Shown here: in pieces, positions 1 through 7,166 of the stretch
How positions within the stretch are numbered: position 1 is the first letter of the stretch
Layout of the letters: each line of letters opens with the position of its first letter
NCBI GenBank assembly: GCA_002477625.1
Contig: DLQQ01000011.1
Coordinates: forward strand, 1 to 16,804
Source: Candidatus Arcticimaribacter sp. UBA7428
GTDB taxonomy: Bacteria; Bacteroidota; Bacteroidia; Flavobacteriales; Flavobacteriaceae
Length of the DNA: 16,804 nt
Direction: 5' to 3'
Notes under the pieces: model-generated
Told to the model about the DNA's origin: nothing
Databases searched by the model: none
Seen by the model: the letters and a program-made list of their open reading frames with translations, nothing else
Program-made: the position numbers and the translations under genes

Positions 1-160
1 CTCCATCTTTGATTTGAGTCAGAGAATGTAAATCTGCAATAAAAAGAAAAGATTCGTTTTTGGGTTGATCTGCCATTGCAATTGCAGGAAGAACAGCGCC
101 TAAAAGATTCCCTAAGTGCGGGGTTCCGGTGCTTTGCACACCCGTAAGAATTCTAGCCAT
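1..160 (-). CDS. trpS: Tryptophan--tRNA ligase, N-terminal fragment (runs off window)
   Basis: Class I aminoacyl-tRNA synthetase that charges tRNA-Trp in the cytoplasm. Only the first 53 codons are present; the gene continues past base 1. Reading from the ATG at 160-158 the protein opens MARILTGVQSTGTPHLGNLL, the typical TrpS start. It contains the class I HIGH-type signature as PHLGN (residues 14-18), and further on FLFIADLHSLTQ, the next conserved TrpS block of the Rossmann fold. It is divergent from the genes to its right, and a Bacteroidota-type -7 box lies just upstream. Identity rests on direct recognition of these conserved blocks; the KMSKS loop lies outside the window. Confidence 0.95.
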   Translation of the reverse strand, partial: MARILTGVQSTGTPHLGNLLGAVLPAIAMADQPKNESFLFIADLHSLTQIKDG

Positions 161-177
161 ACCAATTTTTATTTGAG

Positions 178-185
178 CAAAGGTA
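178..185 (-). promoter_or_regulatory. Candidate -7 box of the trpS promoter
   Basis: On the minus strand this reads TACCTTTG, a perfect match to the Bacteroidota -7 consensus TAnnTTTG, 18 bases upstream of the trpS ATG. I see no clear TTG at the -33 position, so the call rests on one box. It suggests the native trpS upstream region extends at least to about base 185. Confidence 0.45.
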
Positions 186-213
186 CTTTTTTCAACGCAA
201 AAATTGAGGTGGT

Positions 214-390
214 ATGGCTAGGAAAACTAAACTTATTGACCTTCCTCAGCCACTTCTTCTGATCTATTATAGTGAAAAGCTTTATAAAAATGATGTTAAG
301 AATATGGTTGATAAACAGAAAGAAATAGTTTTGCTAAAAAAATTATCATCTATAAAAAACGAAGATCTTCACATTTTTCCTTTGTCTTAA
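214..390 (+). CDS. Small hypothetical protein, 58 aa
   Basis: An open frame from ATG 214 to TAA 388-390, encoding a lysine-rich 58-residue peptide opening MARKTKLIDLPQPLLLIYYS. I do not recognise a family. GAGGTGGT lies a few bases before the ATG and could act as a ribosome binding site. It sits in the AT-rich patch between divergent trpS and the truncated sigma gene and ends 5 bases before the convergent stop of the AraC-type fragment. It could be a real small gene, a remnant of a larger one carried in with the patch, or chance. Confidence 0.3.
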   Translation: MARKTKLIDLPQPLLLIYYSEKLYKNDVKNMVDKQKEIVLLKKLSSIKNEDLHIFPLS

Positions 391-395
391 CCAAT

Positions 396-779
396 TTAAA
401 TTCCAGGATATTCATTTTTTTTTTGAAATGTAGAAGGGGTCGTGTTTTTAAATTTCATGAATACTCTGTGAAAAGATTGGACTGAATTGAAGCCAGATTG
501 AAATGCTAAAGATTCAATAGTCTTATTATATAAATAATTATCATTAATTAATTTGACAGAATGATTAACTCTATATTCATTCACGAAGTCATTAAAATTA
601 TTTGAATTAAGAAATCTAATTGCAGCACTCAATTCTGAATTGTCCAATCCTAATAAATCTATAATTTCAGCAACATTTAGTTTATTGTTTAGATAACATT
701 GACTTTCAACGAATAATTTATTCAATCTTTCAGAATTCAAAGAAGTGTCTGAGAAATACACCTCTGATTTGATCTTCAT
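396..779 (-). CDS. AraC-type DNA-binding domain protein, probably N-terminally truncated
   Basis: Encodes about 127 residues from ATG 779-777 (a GTG lies directly before it). The body is an AraC/XylS double helix-turn-helix: a first HTH around LNVAEIIDLLGLDNSELSAA, the linker NFNDFVNEYRVNHSVKLI, and the second HTH with ESLAFQSGFNSVQSFHRVFMKF followed by TTPSTFQ, the usual end of the family. In Bacteroidota such domains normally form the C-terminus of larger proteins with a sensory or multi-helix membrane part; here only about 20 residues of linker precede the HTH. The frame begins 6 bases from the start of the truncated sigma gene on the other strand, so both look cut at the same junction. 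It may be a remnant, or a free-standing DNA-binding domain. Its base composition is clearly more AT-rich than the flanking core genes. Confidence 0.65.
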   Translation of the reverse strand: MKIKSEVYFSDTSLNSERLNKLFVESQCYLNNKLNVAEIIDLLGLDNSELSAAIRFLNSNNFNDFVNEYRVNHSVKLINDNYLYNKTIESLAFQSGFNSVQSFHRVFMKFKNTTPSTFQKKNEYPGI

Positions 780-784
780 CACTT

Positions 785-1054
785 GTGAAAATAAAATTGG
801 ATTTACCGCATCCTCCAGAAGTTCTGGATCAATTGAATCAAGAAGAACAACGCAATCAAGTTCAATGGGCTCTGTCGCAGCTTAAAAGCTCAGAACACTT
901 GGTGATGAATTTGTTTTATTTGGAGGAACTTTCTTACGAAGAGATAACCGTAATTACCAACCTGAGACTAGCGAATGTTAAAGTAAAATTGCACCGATCG
1001 AAGAAAAAATTAAAGCGTTTATTAGCCCCACAAGAATTCGCTCAAAGAGCATAA
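785..1054 (+). CDS. Truncated ECF-type sigma factor (region 4 only)
   Basis: 89 residues from a GTG start; a stop lies in frame at 770-772, so it cannot extend leftwards. Residues 24-82 are a sigma-70 region 4: the helix QVQWALSQLKSSEHLVMNLF, then the -35-binding helix-turn-helix LSYEEITVITNLRLANVKVK and the basic tail HRSKKKLKRLL. The first 23 residues look like the linker that normally joins region 2 to region 4. ECF sigma factors are usually about 160-200 residues; region 2, needed to melt the -10 element and bind core polymerase, is absent. The gene for a small membrane protein follows after 9 bases, as an anti-sigma gene often does. Inference: relic of a complete sigma gene whose 5' half was replaced by the AT-rich patch at 214-782; it might still bind DNA. 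Confidence 0.7.
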   Translation: MKIKLDLPHPPEVLDQLNQEEQRNQVQWALSQLKSSEHLVMNLFYLEELSYEEITVITNLRLANVKVKLHRSKKKLKRLLAPQEFAQRA

Positions 1055-1063
1055 AAACACAGT

Positions 1064-1393
1064 ATGGAAGAACCTAATTGGAAATCCTTTCTCGAAACAA
1101 CTAAAGCCCCAAAAGCCCCAGCTGGGCTTAAGGCGACTGTTTTAAATACAATTGAAAAACTTTCTATGCCTCAGGCACAGAACAGTCCAAAAGGAATCTC
1201 CTTGCATATAATCATCGGGATATTTGTTGCTCTAATCACCATCATTTGCCTAGAGCCCTTTTTCCCCGAATTGGCAGGTTTGGATTTATTCGGCGGTGTC
1301 AAGGCCTCTTTTTTGGTAGTAAAAACAGTGTATTTGATTTTAGGGACTCTGGTGTTTTGGAGCTCTCTAGACTCTTATTTTTCGGCAGAGTAA
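1064..1393 (+). CDS. Hypothetical inner-membrane protein, possible anti-sigma partner
   Basis: 109 residues beginning MEEPNWKSFLETTKAPKAP. A short soluble N-terminus (1-45) is followed by a hydrophobic helix at about 46-65 (HIIIGIFVALITIICL) and a second at about 82-102 (ASFLVVKTVYLILGTLVFW). Family not recognised. It starts 9 bases after the truncated sigma gene, so they are probably one transcript. By position and topology (short cytoplasmic domain, then membrane helices) it could be the cognate anti-sigma factor, but I see no zinc-binding HxxxCxxC signature, so this is inference from context only. If the sigma factor is dead, this gene may be losing its function too. Confidence 0.65.
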   Translation: MEEPNWKSFLETTKAPKAPAGLKATVLNTIEKLSMPQAQNSPKGISLHIIIGIFVALITIICLEPFFPELAGLDLFGGVKASFLVVKTVYLILGTLVFWSSLDSYFSAE

Positions 1394-1436
1394 CCCGTTT
1401 TGTAGGGTAAAAATTTTATAGCAGCTCCTAAAAGCT

Positions 1437-1444
1437 TATTTTTG
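1437..1444 (+). promoter_or_regulatory. Candidate -7 box immediately before the acyltransferase gene
   Basis: TATTTTTG fits TAnnTTTG exactly and ends 4 bases before the ATG at 1449, so transcription from it would start at or next to the start codon (leaderless mRNA). No TTG is seen at the -33 position, and the AT-rich setting makes chance likely. Confidence 0.25.
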
Positions 1445-1448
1445 GTTA

Positions 1449-2246
1449 ATGCTAAAAATAATTCAGAAAATAGCGTTGCTGCTTTGGAGGGTTTGGTTTT
1501 ATGTCCTTGCAGCAATCCCTATCATTACGCTTTTTCCCATTCTATTACTTATTGCAAGTCATAAAAACGGTTATCCGACCCTGTATTGGATCGCTCGAAA
1601 TGTATGGTCACCCTTTATCTTGATTGGGATGGGCTTTTATATTCGCACAAAATTCGCAAAACCTCTTCCAGAAGGAACCTCCTATCTTTTGGTTGCAAAT
1701 CATTCCAGTTACCTCGATCCATTTGTGATGTTTCGGGTTTCAAAAAATCCCTTTGTCTTTGTCGGAAAAAAAGAATTCATAAAAGTCCCGCTCTTTGGAA
1801 GCATATATAAGCGCGCTGCGATTTTAGTTGATCGCAGTAGTTCTAAAAGTCGCTGGGGGGTATACGAACGCGCGAATAAAATAATTGCACAGGGTAGAAG
1901 TGTTTGTATTTTTCCTGAGGTAAATTATGTAGACGACACGATTTTATTAAACCCCTTTAAAAGAGGTGCTTTTAAACTGGCAATAGAGCATCAGATTCCG
2001 ATTGTTCCCATGACTTTTTTGGATTGCAAGCGAAAATTTCCCTGGTCTCCAAATTTTGGTTTTCCGGGCGAATTACGTGTAGAAACGTTTCCAGAGATCA
2101 ATCCAGTGAAAAGCATGGATGAACTCGAAGAATTACAAAAAAACACACGTGATATTATCTTGAATGGTTTAAACTCTGACGTAAAACAACGCAGTCAAAA
2201 AGCGGTTATTTACGAAGAAATAAAAGCACAAAAACTTAAAAAATAA
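1449..2246 (+). CDS. Lysophospholipid acyltransferase family protein (PlsC-like)
   Basis: 265 residues; membrane-bound acyltransferase of the 1-acyl-sn-glycerol-3-phosphate acyltransferase (PlsC) family, which adds the second acyl chain to lysophosphatidic acid or a related lysolipid. Hydrophobic segments lie at about 9-36 and 52-64. The catalytic HX4D motif is NHSSYLD (H85, D90). Block II is GKKEF with a following P (106-113), block III is FPEVNY (155-160, in place of the commoner FPEGTRS) and block IV is IPIVPM (183-188). The altered block III, with V and N where G and T are usual, marks a Bacteroidota subgroup and may mean a different lysolipid acceptor. The symporter-family gene follows after 5 bases, so the two are co-transcribed. 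Confidence 0.85.
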   Translation: MLKIIQKIALLLWRVWFYVLAAIPIITLFPILLLIASHKNGYPTLYWIARNVWSPFILIGMGFYIRTKFAKPLPEGTSYLLVANHSSYLDPFVMFRVSKNPFVFVGKKEFIKVPLFGSIYKRAAILVDRSSSKSRWGVYERANKIIAQGRSVCIFPEVNYVDDTILLNPFKRGAFKLAIEHQIPIVPMTFLDCKRKFPWSPNFGFPGELRVETFPEINPVKSMDELEELQKNTRDIILNGLNSDVKQRSQKAVIYEEIKAQKLKK

Positions 2247-2251
2247 GCAGT

Positions 2252-3109
2252 ATGGATCAAGCTTCAACACTTTTCTTAGCCGTTTCGATTATGATCATCA
2301 TGGTTGGAATGGGACTAGGGCTTACAATACAAGATTTTAAACGTATTGCTGACAACTCAAAACCAGTACTTATTGGTCTTTTTAATCAAATTGTATTGTT
2401 ACCTCTTGTGGGTTTTGGACTTTGTTTAGTTTTTAAACCAGAACCCTTTATTGCCATTGGGCTGATGATGTTGGTTGCCTGTCCCGGGGGAACAAGTTCT
2501 AATATTATTACGCTTTTAGCCAAAGGAGATTTGCCGCTTTCTATTTCTCTAACGGCGATCAACAGTCTGATAACCATTTTTACAATTCCGTTGATCATTA
2601 ATTTTTCGTTTGCATATTTCAACAGTGAAGTGGGCTCAATACCGCCACCCGCAAAAGATATTTTTATTTCCCTAGTTGCTGTAATTGCTATTCCGCTTAC
2701 TATTGGAATGTTCCTTAAAAAGAAGGCACCTAATTTTGCTCTCAAAATGGAAAGTCCAGTACGAATCGCTTCTTCAATTTTACTGGCTCTGGTAATCATC
2801 ACCATCCTTGTAAAAGAATTTGAATTATTTAAACTGCATATTGGCGCTACACTTTGGATTTTAGTAGCCTTGAATGGCATCACAATGAGTTTGGGTTACT
2901 TTGGATCTCGATGGTTGAATTTGAATTTAAAACAAGCGGTTACAATTGCTATTGAATCTGGAATACAAAACGGAACCCTAACGATAAGCTTAGCTGTAAT
3001 TACACTCGCAAAACCAGAATATGCCATCGTTGCGGCTATCTATGGACCGTTGATGTATCTAATGGCTGGTGTGCCAATTGCCATGGGTGTGCGAGATTCT
3101 AAAAAGTAA
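2252..3109 (+). CDS. Bile acid:sodium symporter family transporter (BASS)
   Basis: 285 residues, almost entirely hydrophobic, with about nine membrane helices. Family marks: CPGGTSSN at 77-84, the unwound crossing-helix signature of BASS proteins, and ESGIQN at 235-240. E235 and Q239 correspond to the sodium-site E and Q of characterised bacterial ASBT homologues. The full core fold is present and the length fits bacterial members (about 300). Family members couple sodium entry to uptake of organic anions such as bile acids, pantoate or 2-keto acids; the substrate here cannot be read from sequence. It is the last gene of the plus-strand cluster and faces the minus-strand small gene at 3117. 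Confidence 0.88.
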   Translation: MDQASTLFLAVSIMIIMVGMGLGLTIQDFKRIADNSKPVLIGLFNQIVLLPLVGFGLCLVFKPEPFIAIGLMMLVACPGGTSSNIITLLAKGDLPLSISLTAINSLITIFTIPLIINFSFAYFNSEVGSIPPPAKDIFISLVAVIAIPLTIGMFLKKKAPNFALKMESPVRIASSILLALVIITILVKEFELFKLHIGATLWILVALNGITMSLGYFGSRWLNLNLKQAVTIAIESGIQNGTLTISLAVITLAKPEYAIVAAIYGPLMYLMAGVPIAMGVRDSKK

Positions 3110-3116
3110 AGACGGT

Positions 3117-3317
3117 TCAATCCACGATTACATCTTGTTTTAAAGAACCGCAAATGTATTGTATCTGAAAATACCCATCGAACATATCTTTTACTGCGCG
3201 TTGAAAATTTTTGTGTGGATCTTTATGGTCAAAGACTAAATCATAAGTGGAAATAAATTCACCTTCACATTCCGAAAGGTTTTCAACAACTTTTGGATTC
3301 TGATGTCTTCCACTCAT
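3117..3317 (-). CDS. Hypothetical protein, 66 aa
   Basis: Frame from ATG 3317-3315, protein opening MSGRHQNPKVVENLSECEGE, moderately acidic, with no signal peptide or membrane segment. No family recognised. Reading the minus strand, AAGGAGGGC lies 6-14 bases before the ATG, an unusually complete Shine-Dalgarno for a Bacteroidota genome and the main reason to believe the frame is translated. It lies 51 bases downstream of the lipoprotein gene on the same strand and could share its transcript. Two cysteines (C17, C56) are present. It could still be a chance frame in a convergent spacer. Confidence 0.45.
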   Translation of the reverse strand: MSGRHQNPKVVENLSECEGEFISTYDLVFDHKDPHKNFQRAVKDMFDGYFQIQYICGSLKQDVIVD

Positions 3318-3368
3318 GATATGCCCTCCTTGACAAAGGTGCTGTAACCCTAAAATAGTATGACCAAA

Positions 3369-4133
3369 TTAGTGCAACATCATTCTGATTCGGAATTCGT
3401 TGAAGTCTGAAATAATTCTTTGATTCCAATCTGTTCCTCTCAAACCAATGCCTAGTCTTTTAGGATCACAATTCTTAAAAGAATAGCCCATTAATTCTCT
3501 ACAAGAATCGGGTTCCCATATAAGTTCCATATCAGATCGTGTAATATAGCTTAAATCGACCCCATGTCGTGCAGCATCTTTTTTGAAGGCTTCTAAATGG
3601 GAATAGGGATCAAAGAGGTCAATAGCACCATAGATAGAATCAGAAAAAATACCTGACTTTAGTTCTTTATATTTTGAAAATAAAATTTCATTAGTATTGC
3701 TTTTAAAAGGGATGCTGTCTGCCCTAGCAACAATAAAACGGCTGTAGCGATTGTCTTCATTTTCGGTTTCTTTGAATCTTATTGTGAATTCAATTTGGCC
3801 CGAATCCAGCTCTTTGAAGGAAACAACGTCTCGACTTTCATAGTAATTACTTCCTAAGTCTAATTCTTCAAAATAGGGGAGGGAGTTTAGAGAAGATACT
3901 TTATGACTGATTCCCCAATAACCGATGAGACTGTCTATTAGATCGTAATACGAAGTCGAAAGAGGATCATTTATGATGTAGGGTACTTGATCAAGACTAT
4001 CAATACTGGAGTTGTGCTTGGTCTTTACTCGACGAAACAGTCCATTTCCCGCTTCTTTTGAGATTGCTTCTTTGGTTTTGGAACAAGAGCAGAGGATTAA
4101 AATAAATAATACTGCAAGGACACTTTTTTTCAT
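3369..4133 (-). CDS. Hypothetical lipoprotein, 254 aa
   Basis: Starts MKKSVLAVLFILILCSC, a signal peptide ending in a lipobox LCSC with the acylated cysteine at residue 17, so it should be exported and anchored to the inner or outer membrane. The remaining 237 residues are polar, rich in D, S, E and aromatic residues, without further membrane segments. No known domain recognised. Odd local features: a DSL-rich stretch near residues 44-70 and a WEPDSCRELMGYSFKNC segment (about 207-223) with two cysteines that could pair in the periplasm. It is the next gene after recA on the same strand but a strong recA terminator lies between them, so it probably has its own promoter. Probably lineage-specific. 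Confidence 0.75.
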   Translation of the reverse strand: MKKSVLAVLFILILCSCSKTKEAISKEAGNGLFRRVKTKHNSSIDSLDQVPYIINDPLSTSYYDLIDSLIGYWGISHKVSSLNSLPYFEELDLGSNYYESRDVVSFKELDSGQIEFTIRFKETENEDNRYSRFIVARADSIPFKSNTNEILFSKYKELKSGIFSDSIYGAIDLFDPYSHLEAFKKDAARHGVDLSYITRSDMELIWEPDSCRELMGYSFKNCDPKRLGIGLRGTDWNQRIISDFNEFRIRMMLH

Positions 4134-4160
4134 AGAACTGAATTTGGAGCTCTATAAAAA

Positions 4161-4193
4161 TAAAAAAACCCGCTACAGATAAGAGCGGGTTTT
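4161..4193 (-). terminator. Rho-independent terminator of recA
   Basis: Arms 4165-4174 and 4184-4193 (AAAACCCGCT / AGCGGGTTTT) form a 10-bp hairpin with a 9-base loop. On the minus strand it is followed by a run of seven U. It begins 21 bases past the recA stop. Confidence 0.9.
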
Positions 4194-4213
4194 AGAAACT
4201 TTAACAGAAAAGA

Positions 4214-5218
4214 CTATTCTACAGCCTTTAGTGTTTCCATTATTTTTTCTTCTAATTCATCCATCAAATCAGGGTTTTCGATCAAGATCGTTTTTACAGC
4301 ATCGCGGCCTTGTCCTAATTTGGTTTCTCCGTAACTGAACCAAGAACCCGATTTTTTAATAATCTCATAGTTCACTCCGATGTCAATGATCTCCCCTATT
4401 TTGGAGATACCTTCTCCATACATGATGTCAAATTCAGTAGTTCTAAAGGGTGGAGCTACTTTATTTTTTACAACTTTTACACGGGTTTTATTCCCCAATA
4501 CCTTTGCATCGGCATCTTTTATTTGAGTAGATCTGCGGATGTCTAAACGTACGGAAGCGTAAAACTTCAATGCGTTTCCACCGGTAGTAGTTTCCGGATT
4601 TCCGAACATCACACCAATTTTTTCACGCAGCTGGTTGATGAAGAATACAGTACAGTTTGTTCTGCTTATAGAGCCGGTTAGTTTTCGAAGTGCTTGAGAC
4701 ATCAAACGTGCGTGAAGACCCATTTTGGAGTCTCCCATTTCGCCTTCAATTTCACTTTTTGGAGTCAAAGCAGCAACCGAGTCAATAACAACAATGTCAA
4801 CGGCACCCGAACGAATTAAATTATCGGCAATTTCTAGCGCCTGTTCCCCATTATCTGGTTGCGAGATGATGAGTTCTTGAACATCAACACCTAATTTTTC
4901 GGCATAGAAACGGTCAAATGCATGTTCAGCGTCAATAAAGGCGGCTATGCCTCCTTTTTTTTGACATTCTGCAATTGCATGTATGGTTAAGGTTGTTTTA
5001 CCAGAAGATTCTGGACCGTATATCTCAATAACCCTACCCTTGGGGTAGCCACCCACACCGAGCGCAATATCAAGACCTATGGAGCCTGAAGAAATTGATT
5101 CTACTTCTTCAATAGCCGAATCACCCAATCTCATTACAGATCCTTTTCCGTATGTTTTATCTAGTTTGTCTAAGGTAAGCTGAAGCGCTTTTTGCTTCGC
5201 TGCTTTATCGTCTGCCAT
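4214..5218 (-). CDS. recA: Recombinase RecA
   Basis: 334 residues from ATG 5218-5216; forms ATP-dependent filaments on single-stranded DNA and catalyses strand exchange in recombinational repair. Seen: Walker [10 protein letters not shown] (68-76), catalytic glutamate E98 in DAEHA, Walker B DIVVIDS (141-147), MAW motif KGRVIEIYG before Walker A, and the DNA-binding L2 loop from [19 protein letters not shown] (202-220). Length matches the family (about 335-350). The frame stays open 25 codons further left, to 5293, but that extension is unlike any RecA N-terminus, while [20 protein letters not shown] is the usual flavobacterial beginning, so I chose the internal ATG. It is a single-gene transcript, closed by the terminator at 4161-4193. 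Confidence 0.97.
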   Translation of the reverse strand: MADDKAAKQKALQLTLDKLDKTYGKGSVMRLGDSAIEEVESISSGSIGLDIALGVGGYPKGRVIEIYGPESSGKTTLTIHAIAECQKKGGIAAFIDAEHAFDRFYAEKLGVDVQELIISQPDNGEQALEIADNLIRSGAVDIVVIDSVAALTPKSEIEGEMGDSKMGLHARLMSQALRKLTGSISRTNCTVFFINQLREKIGVMFGNPETTTGGNALKFYASVRLDIRRSTQIKDADAKVLGNKTRVKVVKNKVAPPFRTTEFDIMYGEGISKIGEIIDIGVNYEIIKKSGSWFSYGETKLGQGRDAVKTILIENPDLMDELEEKIMETLKAVE

Positions 5219-5498
5219 AGTTTCTATCTTTCTGGCTAAGGTACTATTTTCTTTATTTTTAAATAGACCGCTACCCCAAGGGTTTATTAACAAGATATCA
5301 TTTGTTTATGAAGTTCTTTTAGAGGGTGATTTGCCACAGCACATGAGTAATTCGATGGGAAGGGAAAAAGAGAACAACACAACAGGTAGATGCTACGAGC
5401 AAGATACGCCACAGAAGCCCTTGGTGGCGGGAGTATAGCTTGTAGGATCACAGAAATTTTTATACAGTTCCATTGTTTTTAACCCCAAATTAAGACAA
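5219..5498. other. Intergenic region between recA and the VOC pseudogene
   Basis: Spacer between divergent genes. I found no gene in it. It should hold the recA promoter (minus strand), but no box set is convincing. A GC-rich hairpin, CGCCAC (5407-5412) pairing with GTGGCG (5424-5429), stands out of the AT-rich background and has no U-run after it. Confidence 0.5.
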
Positions 5499-5830
5499 AT
5501 GGAAATAGACAACCACATCAATTACATCGAATTCAAGGCTCACGACCTTGAAAAAATCAAAGCATTTTTACAAGGGTTTTTGGCTGGACTTTTACAGATT
5601 ATGGCCCAACCTATACTTCCTTTTCTGACAGCGGAATTGCAGGGGGTTTTGAGTATACCGATGAGCCCATTGTAAATGGAGTTTTGGTTGTTTTGTACCA
5701 TAAGAATCTTGAGGCAATTGAAGAGCAGGTTAAAAAAGCTGGGGGAGCAATTGTTTTAGAAACCTTTTCTTTTCCGGGTGGAAGGCGATTTTACTTTAAA
5801 GACCCTACTGGAAATGAGCTCGCCATTTGA
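5499..5830 (+). pseudogene. VOC/glyoxalase-family protein, broken by a frameshift
   Basis: From ATG 5499 the frame reads MEIDNHINYIEFKAHDLEKIKAF and then derails into an early stop. One frame over it resumes as FTRVFGWTFTDYGPTYTSF and runs through SGIAGGFEY, GVLVVLYHKNLEAIEEQVKKAGG and FPGGRRFYFKDPTGNELAI to TGA 5828-5830. Together these give the complete beta-alpha-beta-beta-beta repeats of a vicinal oxygen chelate (glyoxalase/bleomycin resistance) protein of about 110 residues, with the family end DPxGNxLAI. The break lies at the T5 run 5565-5569, where the family has FY followed by T/K. One missing base restores the frame (332 to 333 bases). Either a recent mutation or a sequencing error in a homopolymer. 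Such proteins bind a metal and act on small molecules; the substrate is unknown. Confidence 0.85.
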
Positions 5831-5888
5831 TCAGAAACCTAATGTTTGGTCTGCGTTTAAAAACATTCTTTTAGGCATTTCTTTTTTT

Positions 5889-5896
5889 TATCTTTG
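5889..5896 (+). promoter_or_regulatory. Candidate -7 box of the trhO promoter
   Basis: TATCTTTG, an exact TAnnTTTG match, 29 bases before the trhO ATG, which gives a normal leader of about 20-25 bases. The -33 position has only T-rich sequence without a clear TTG. Confidence 0.5.
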
Positions 5897-5925
5897 TTCC
5901 ATCATTCACCTTAAACACGTATAGC

Positions 5926-6963
5926 ATGCAACTGTACAATAAATTAAGCGCGAAGGAACGAGCGGTAATGCTCGAAGAAGCCGGAACCGAACGGCTCACG
6001 CTATCCTTTTATCAATATGCCCATATTGGAAACCCACAACTTTTTAGAGACCACTTGTTTTTAACGTGGAATGCCCTAGAGGTATTGGGACGCATTTATG
6101 TCGCTCAGGAGGGCATCAACGCACAACTATCCGTTCCTGCTCCTCGATTTGAAGAATTTAAAGCCCATTTGGATGAGGTAACTTTTTTGAAAGACATCCG
6201 ATTGAATATTGCTATTGAACAGGATCTCAAATCTTTTTTAAAACTAAAAGTCAAGGTACGAGACAAAATTGTAGCCGATGGGTTGAACGACAAGACCTTC
6301 GATGTAACTCAAAAAGGACAGCACCTCAATGCTGAAGGCTTTAACGACATGCTCGCAGACCCCAACACCATCTGTGTGGATATGCGAAATCATTATGAAA
6401 GTGAAATCGGACATTTCAAAGGAGCTGTTACTCCCGATGTAGATACGTTCAGAGATTCCTTACCCATTATTGAAGAGGATCTAGAAGCCCAGAAAGAAGA
6501 TAAAAACCTGTTGATGTATTGTACGGGGGGCATCCGCTGTGAAAAAGCAAGTGCTTACTTTAAGCACAAAGGGTTTAAAAATGTTTACCAACTCGAAGGA
6601 GGTATAATTGAATATACCCGACAGGTAAAAGATCAGAATTTGGAAAATAAGTTTGTTGGGAAAAACTTTGTGTTCGACGAACGCCGAGGAGAACGCATTA
6701 CCGACGATGTAGTCGCTCATTGCCACCAGTGCGGAACTTCTTGTGACACCCATGTGAATTGCGCCAACGAAGCCTGTCATTTATTGTTTATTCAATGTGA
6801 AAGTTGCAAAGAACAAATGCAAAACTGCTGCTCCGATGCTTGTAAAGAGATCATCCAACTGTCTTTTGAAGAGCAAAAAAACCTGAGAAAAGGAACACAC
6901 AACAGCAATAAAATTTTTAAAAAAGGCCGTTCAGCGGTCTTGAAATTTAAAAACCAACAGTAG
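5926..6963 (+). CDS. trhO: tRNA uridine(34) hydroxylase TrhO (rhodanese-like)
   Basis: 345 residues, the usual length for TrhO (YceA). The enzyme hydroxylates U34 in the wobble position of a set of tRNAs, giving ho5U, the first step to cmo5U/mo5U. Domains in order: N-terminal acylphosphatase-like domain (about 25-115, with GRIYVAQEGINAQLSVP), rhodanese domain (about 130-235) with VDMRNHYESEIGHFKGA and the active-site loop CTGGIRC (C199-C205), then a cysteine-rich C-terminus (about 266-310, CHQCGTSCDTHVNC and following CESC and CC pairs) that probably binds zinc. The basic tail ends KKGRSAVLKFKNQQ. Start supported by a -7 box at the right distance. A diverged copy of its last 54 bases lies at 8089-8142. 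Confidence 0.95.
   Translation: MQLYNKLSAKERAVMLEEAGTERLTLSFYQYAHIGNPQLFRDHLFLTWNALEVLGRIYVAQEGINAQLSVPAPRFEEFKAHLDEVTFLKDIRLNIAIEQDLKSFLKLKVKVRDKIVADGLNDKTFDVTQKGQHLNAEGFNDMLADPNTICVDMRNHYESEIGHFKGAVTPDVDTFRDSLPIIEEDLEAQKEDKNLLMYCTGGIRCEKASAYFKHKGFKNVYQLEGGIIEYTRQVKDQNLENKFVGKNFVFDERRGERITDDVVAHCHQCGTSCDTHVNCANEACHLLFIQCESCKEQMQNCCSDACKEIIQLSFEEQKNLRKGTHNSNKIFKKGRSAVLKFKNQQ
6910..6963 (+). repeat. Copy 1 of a diverged direct repeat (trhO 3' end)
   Basis: The last 18 codons of trhO align without gaps to 8089-8142; I count 38 of 54 identical bases, including shared AAATTT and AAAACCAA blocks. The two copies bracket the gene-poor interval 6964-8088. Confidence 0.45.
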
Positions 6964-7045
6964 AAAGAGGCCTATAACCTGGATCATACTAGAGTCCTGA
7001 TCCTACCATAATTCGTTGTCTCATATCTAAACAGGCACAAGAACC

Positions 7046-7073
7046 CCCTCCTTTTGAGGGCTTTACTTTTTTT
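7046..7073 (+). terminator. Probable terminator after trhO
   Basis: CCCTC (7046-7050) pairs with GAGGG (7056-7060) around a CTTTT loop and is followed by a T-rich tract CTTTACTTTTTTT. The stem is only 5 bp, so termination may be partial. Its loop overlaps the -33 box of the promoter below. Confidence 0.5.
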
Positions 7074-7083
7074 AGTACATTTG
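7053..7083 (+). promoter_or_regulatory. Bacteroidota-type promoter with both boxes
   Basis: TTTG at 7053-7056, a 19-base spacer, and TACATTTG at 7076-7083 match the TTTG / TAnnTTTG consensus at the expected spacing. The first ATG downstream is 7115. It drives only the decayed gene that follows, unless an unseen RNA starts here. Confidence 0.55.
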
Positions 7084-7166
7084 AAAACAACAGCTCCTAA
7101 ATCTGTTCTATGTTATGAAAAACCTGCGGTTATTATCCGATTTTTATAGCGCTACCATAAAAGCGG

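Noticed and set aside
2386..2883. 165-codon open frame antisense to the transporter gene
   Set aside because: It mirrors the hydrophobic codon pattern of the BASS gene, which has clear family motifs; no start context and no recognisable protein.
5219..5293. 25-codon N-terminal extension of recA
   Set aside because: Unlike any RecA N-terminus; the internal ATG at 5218 gives the standard family start.
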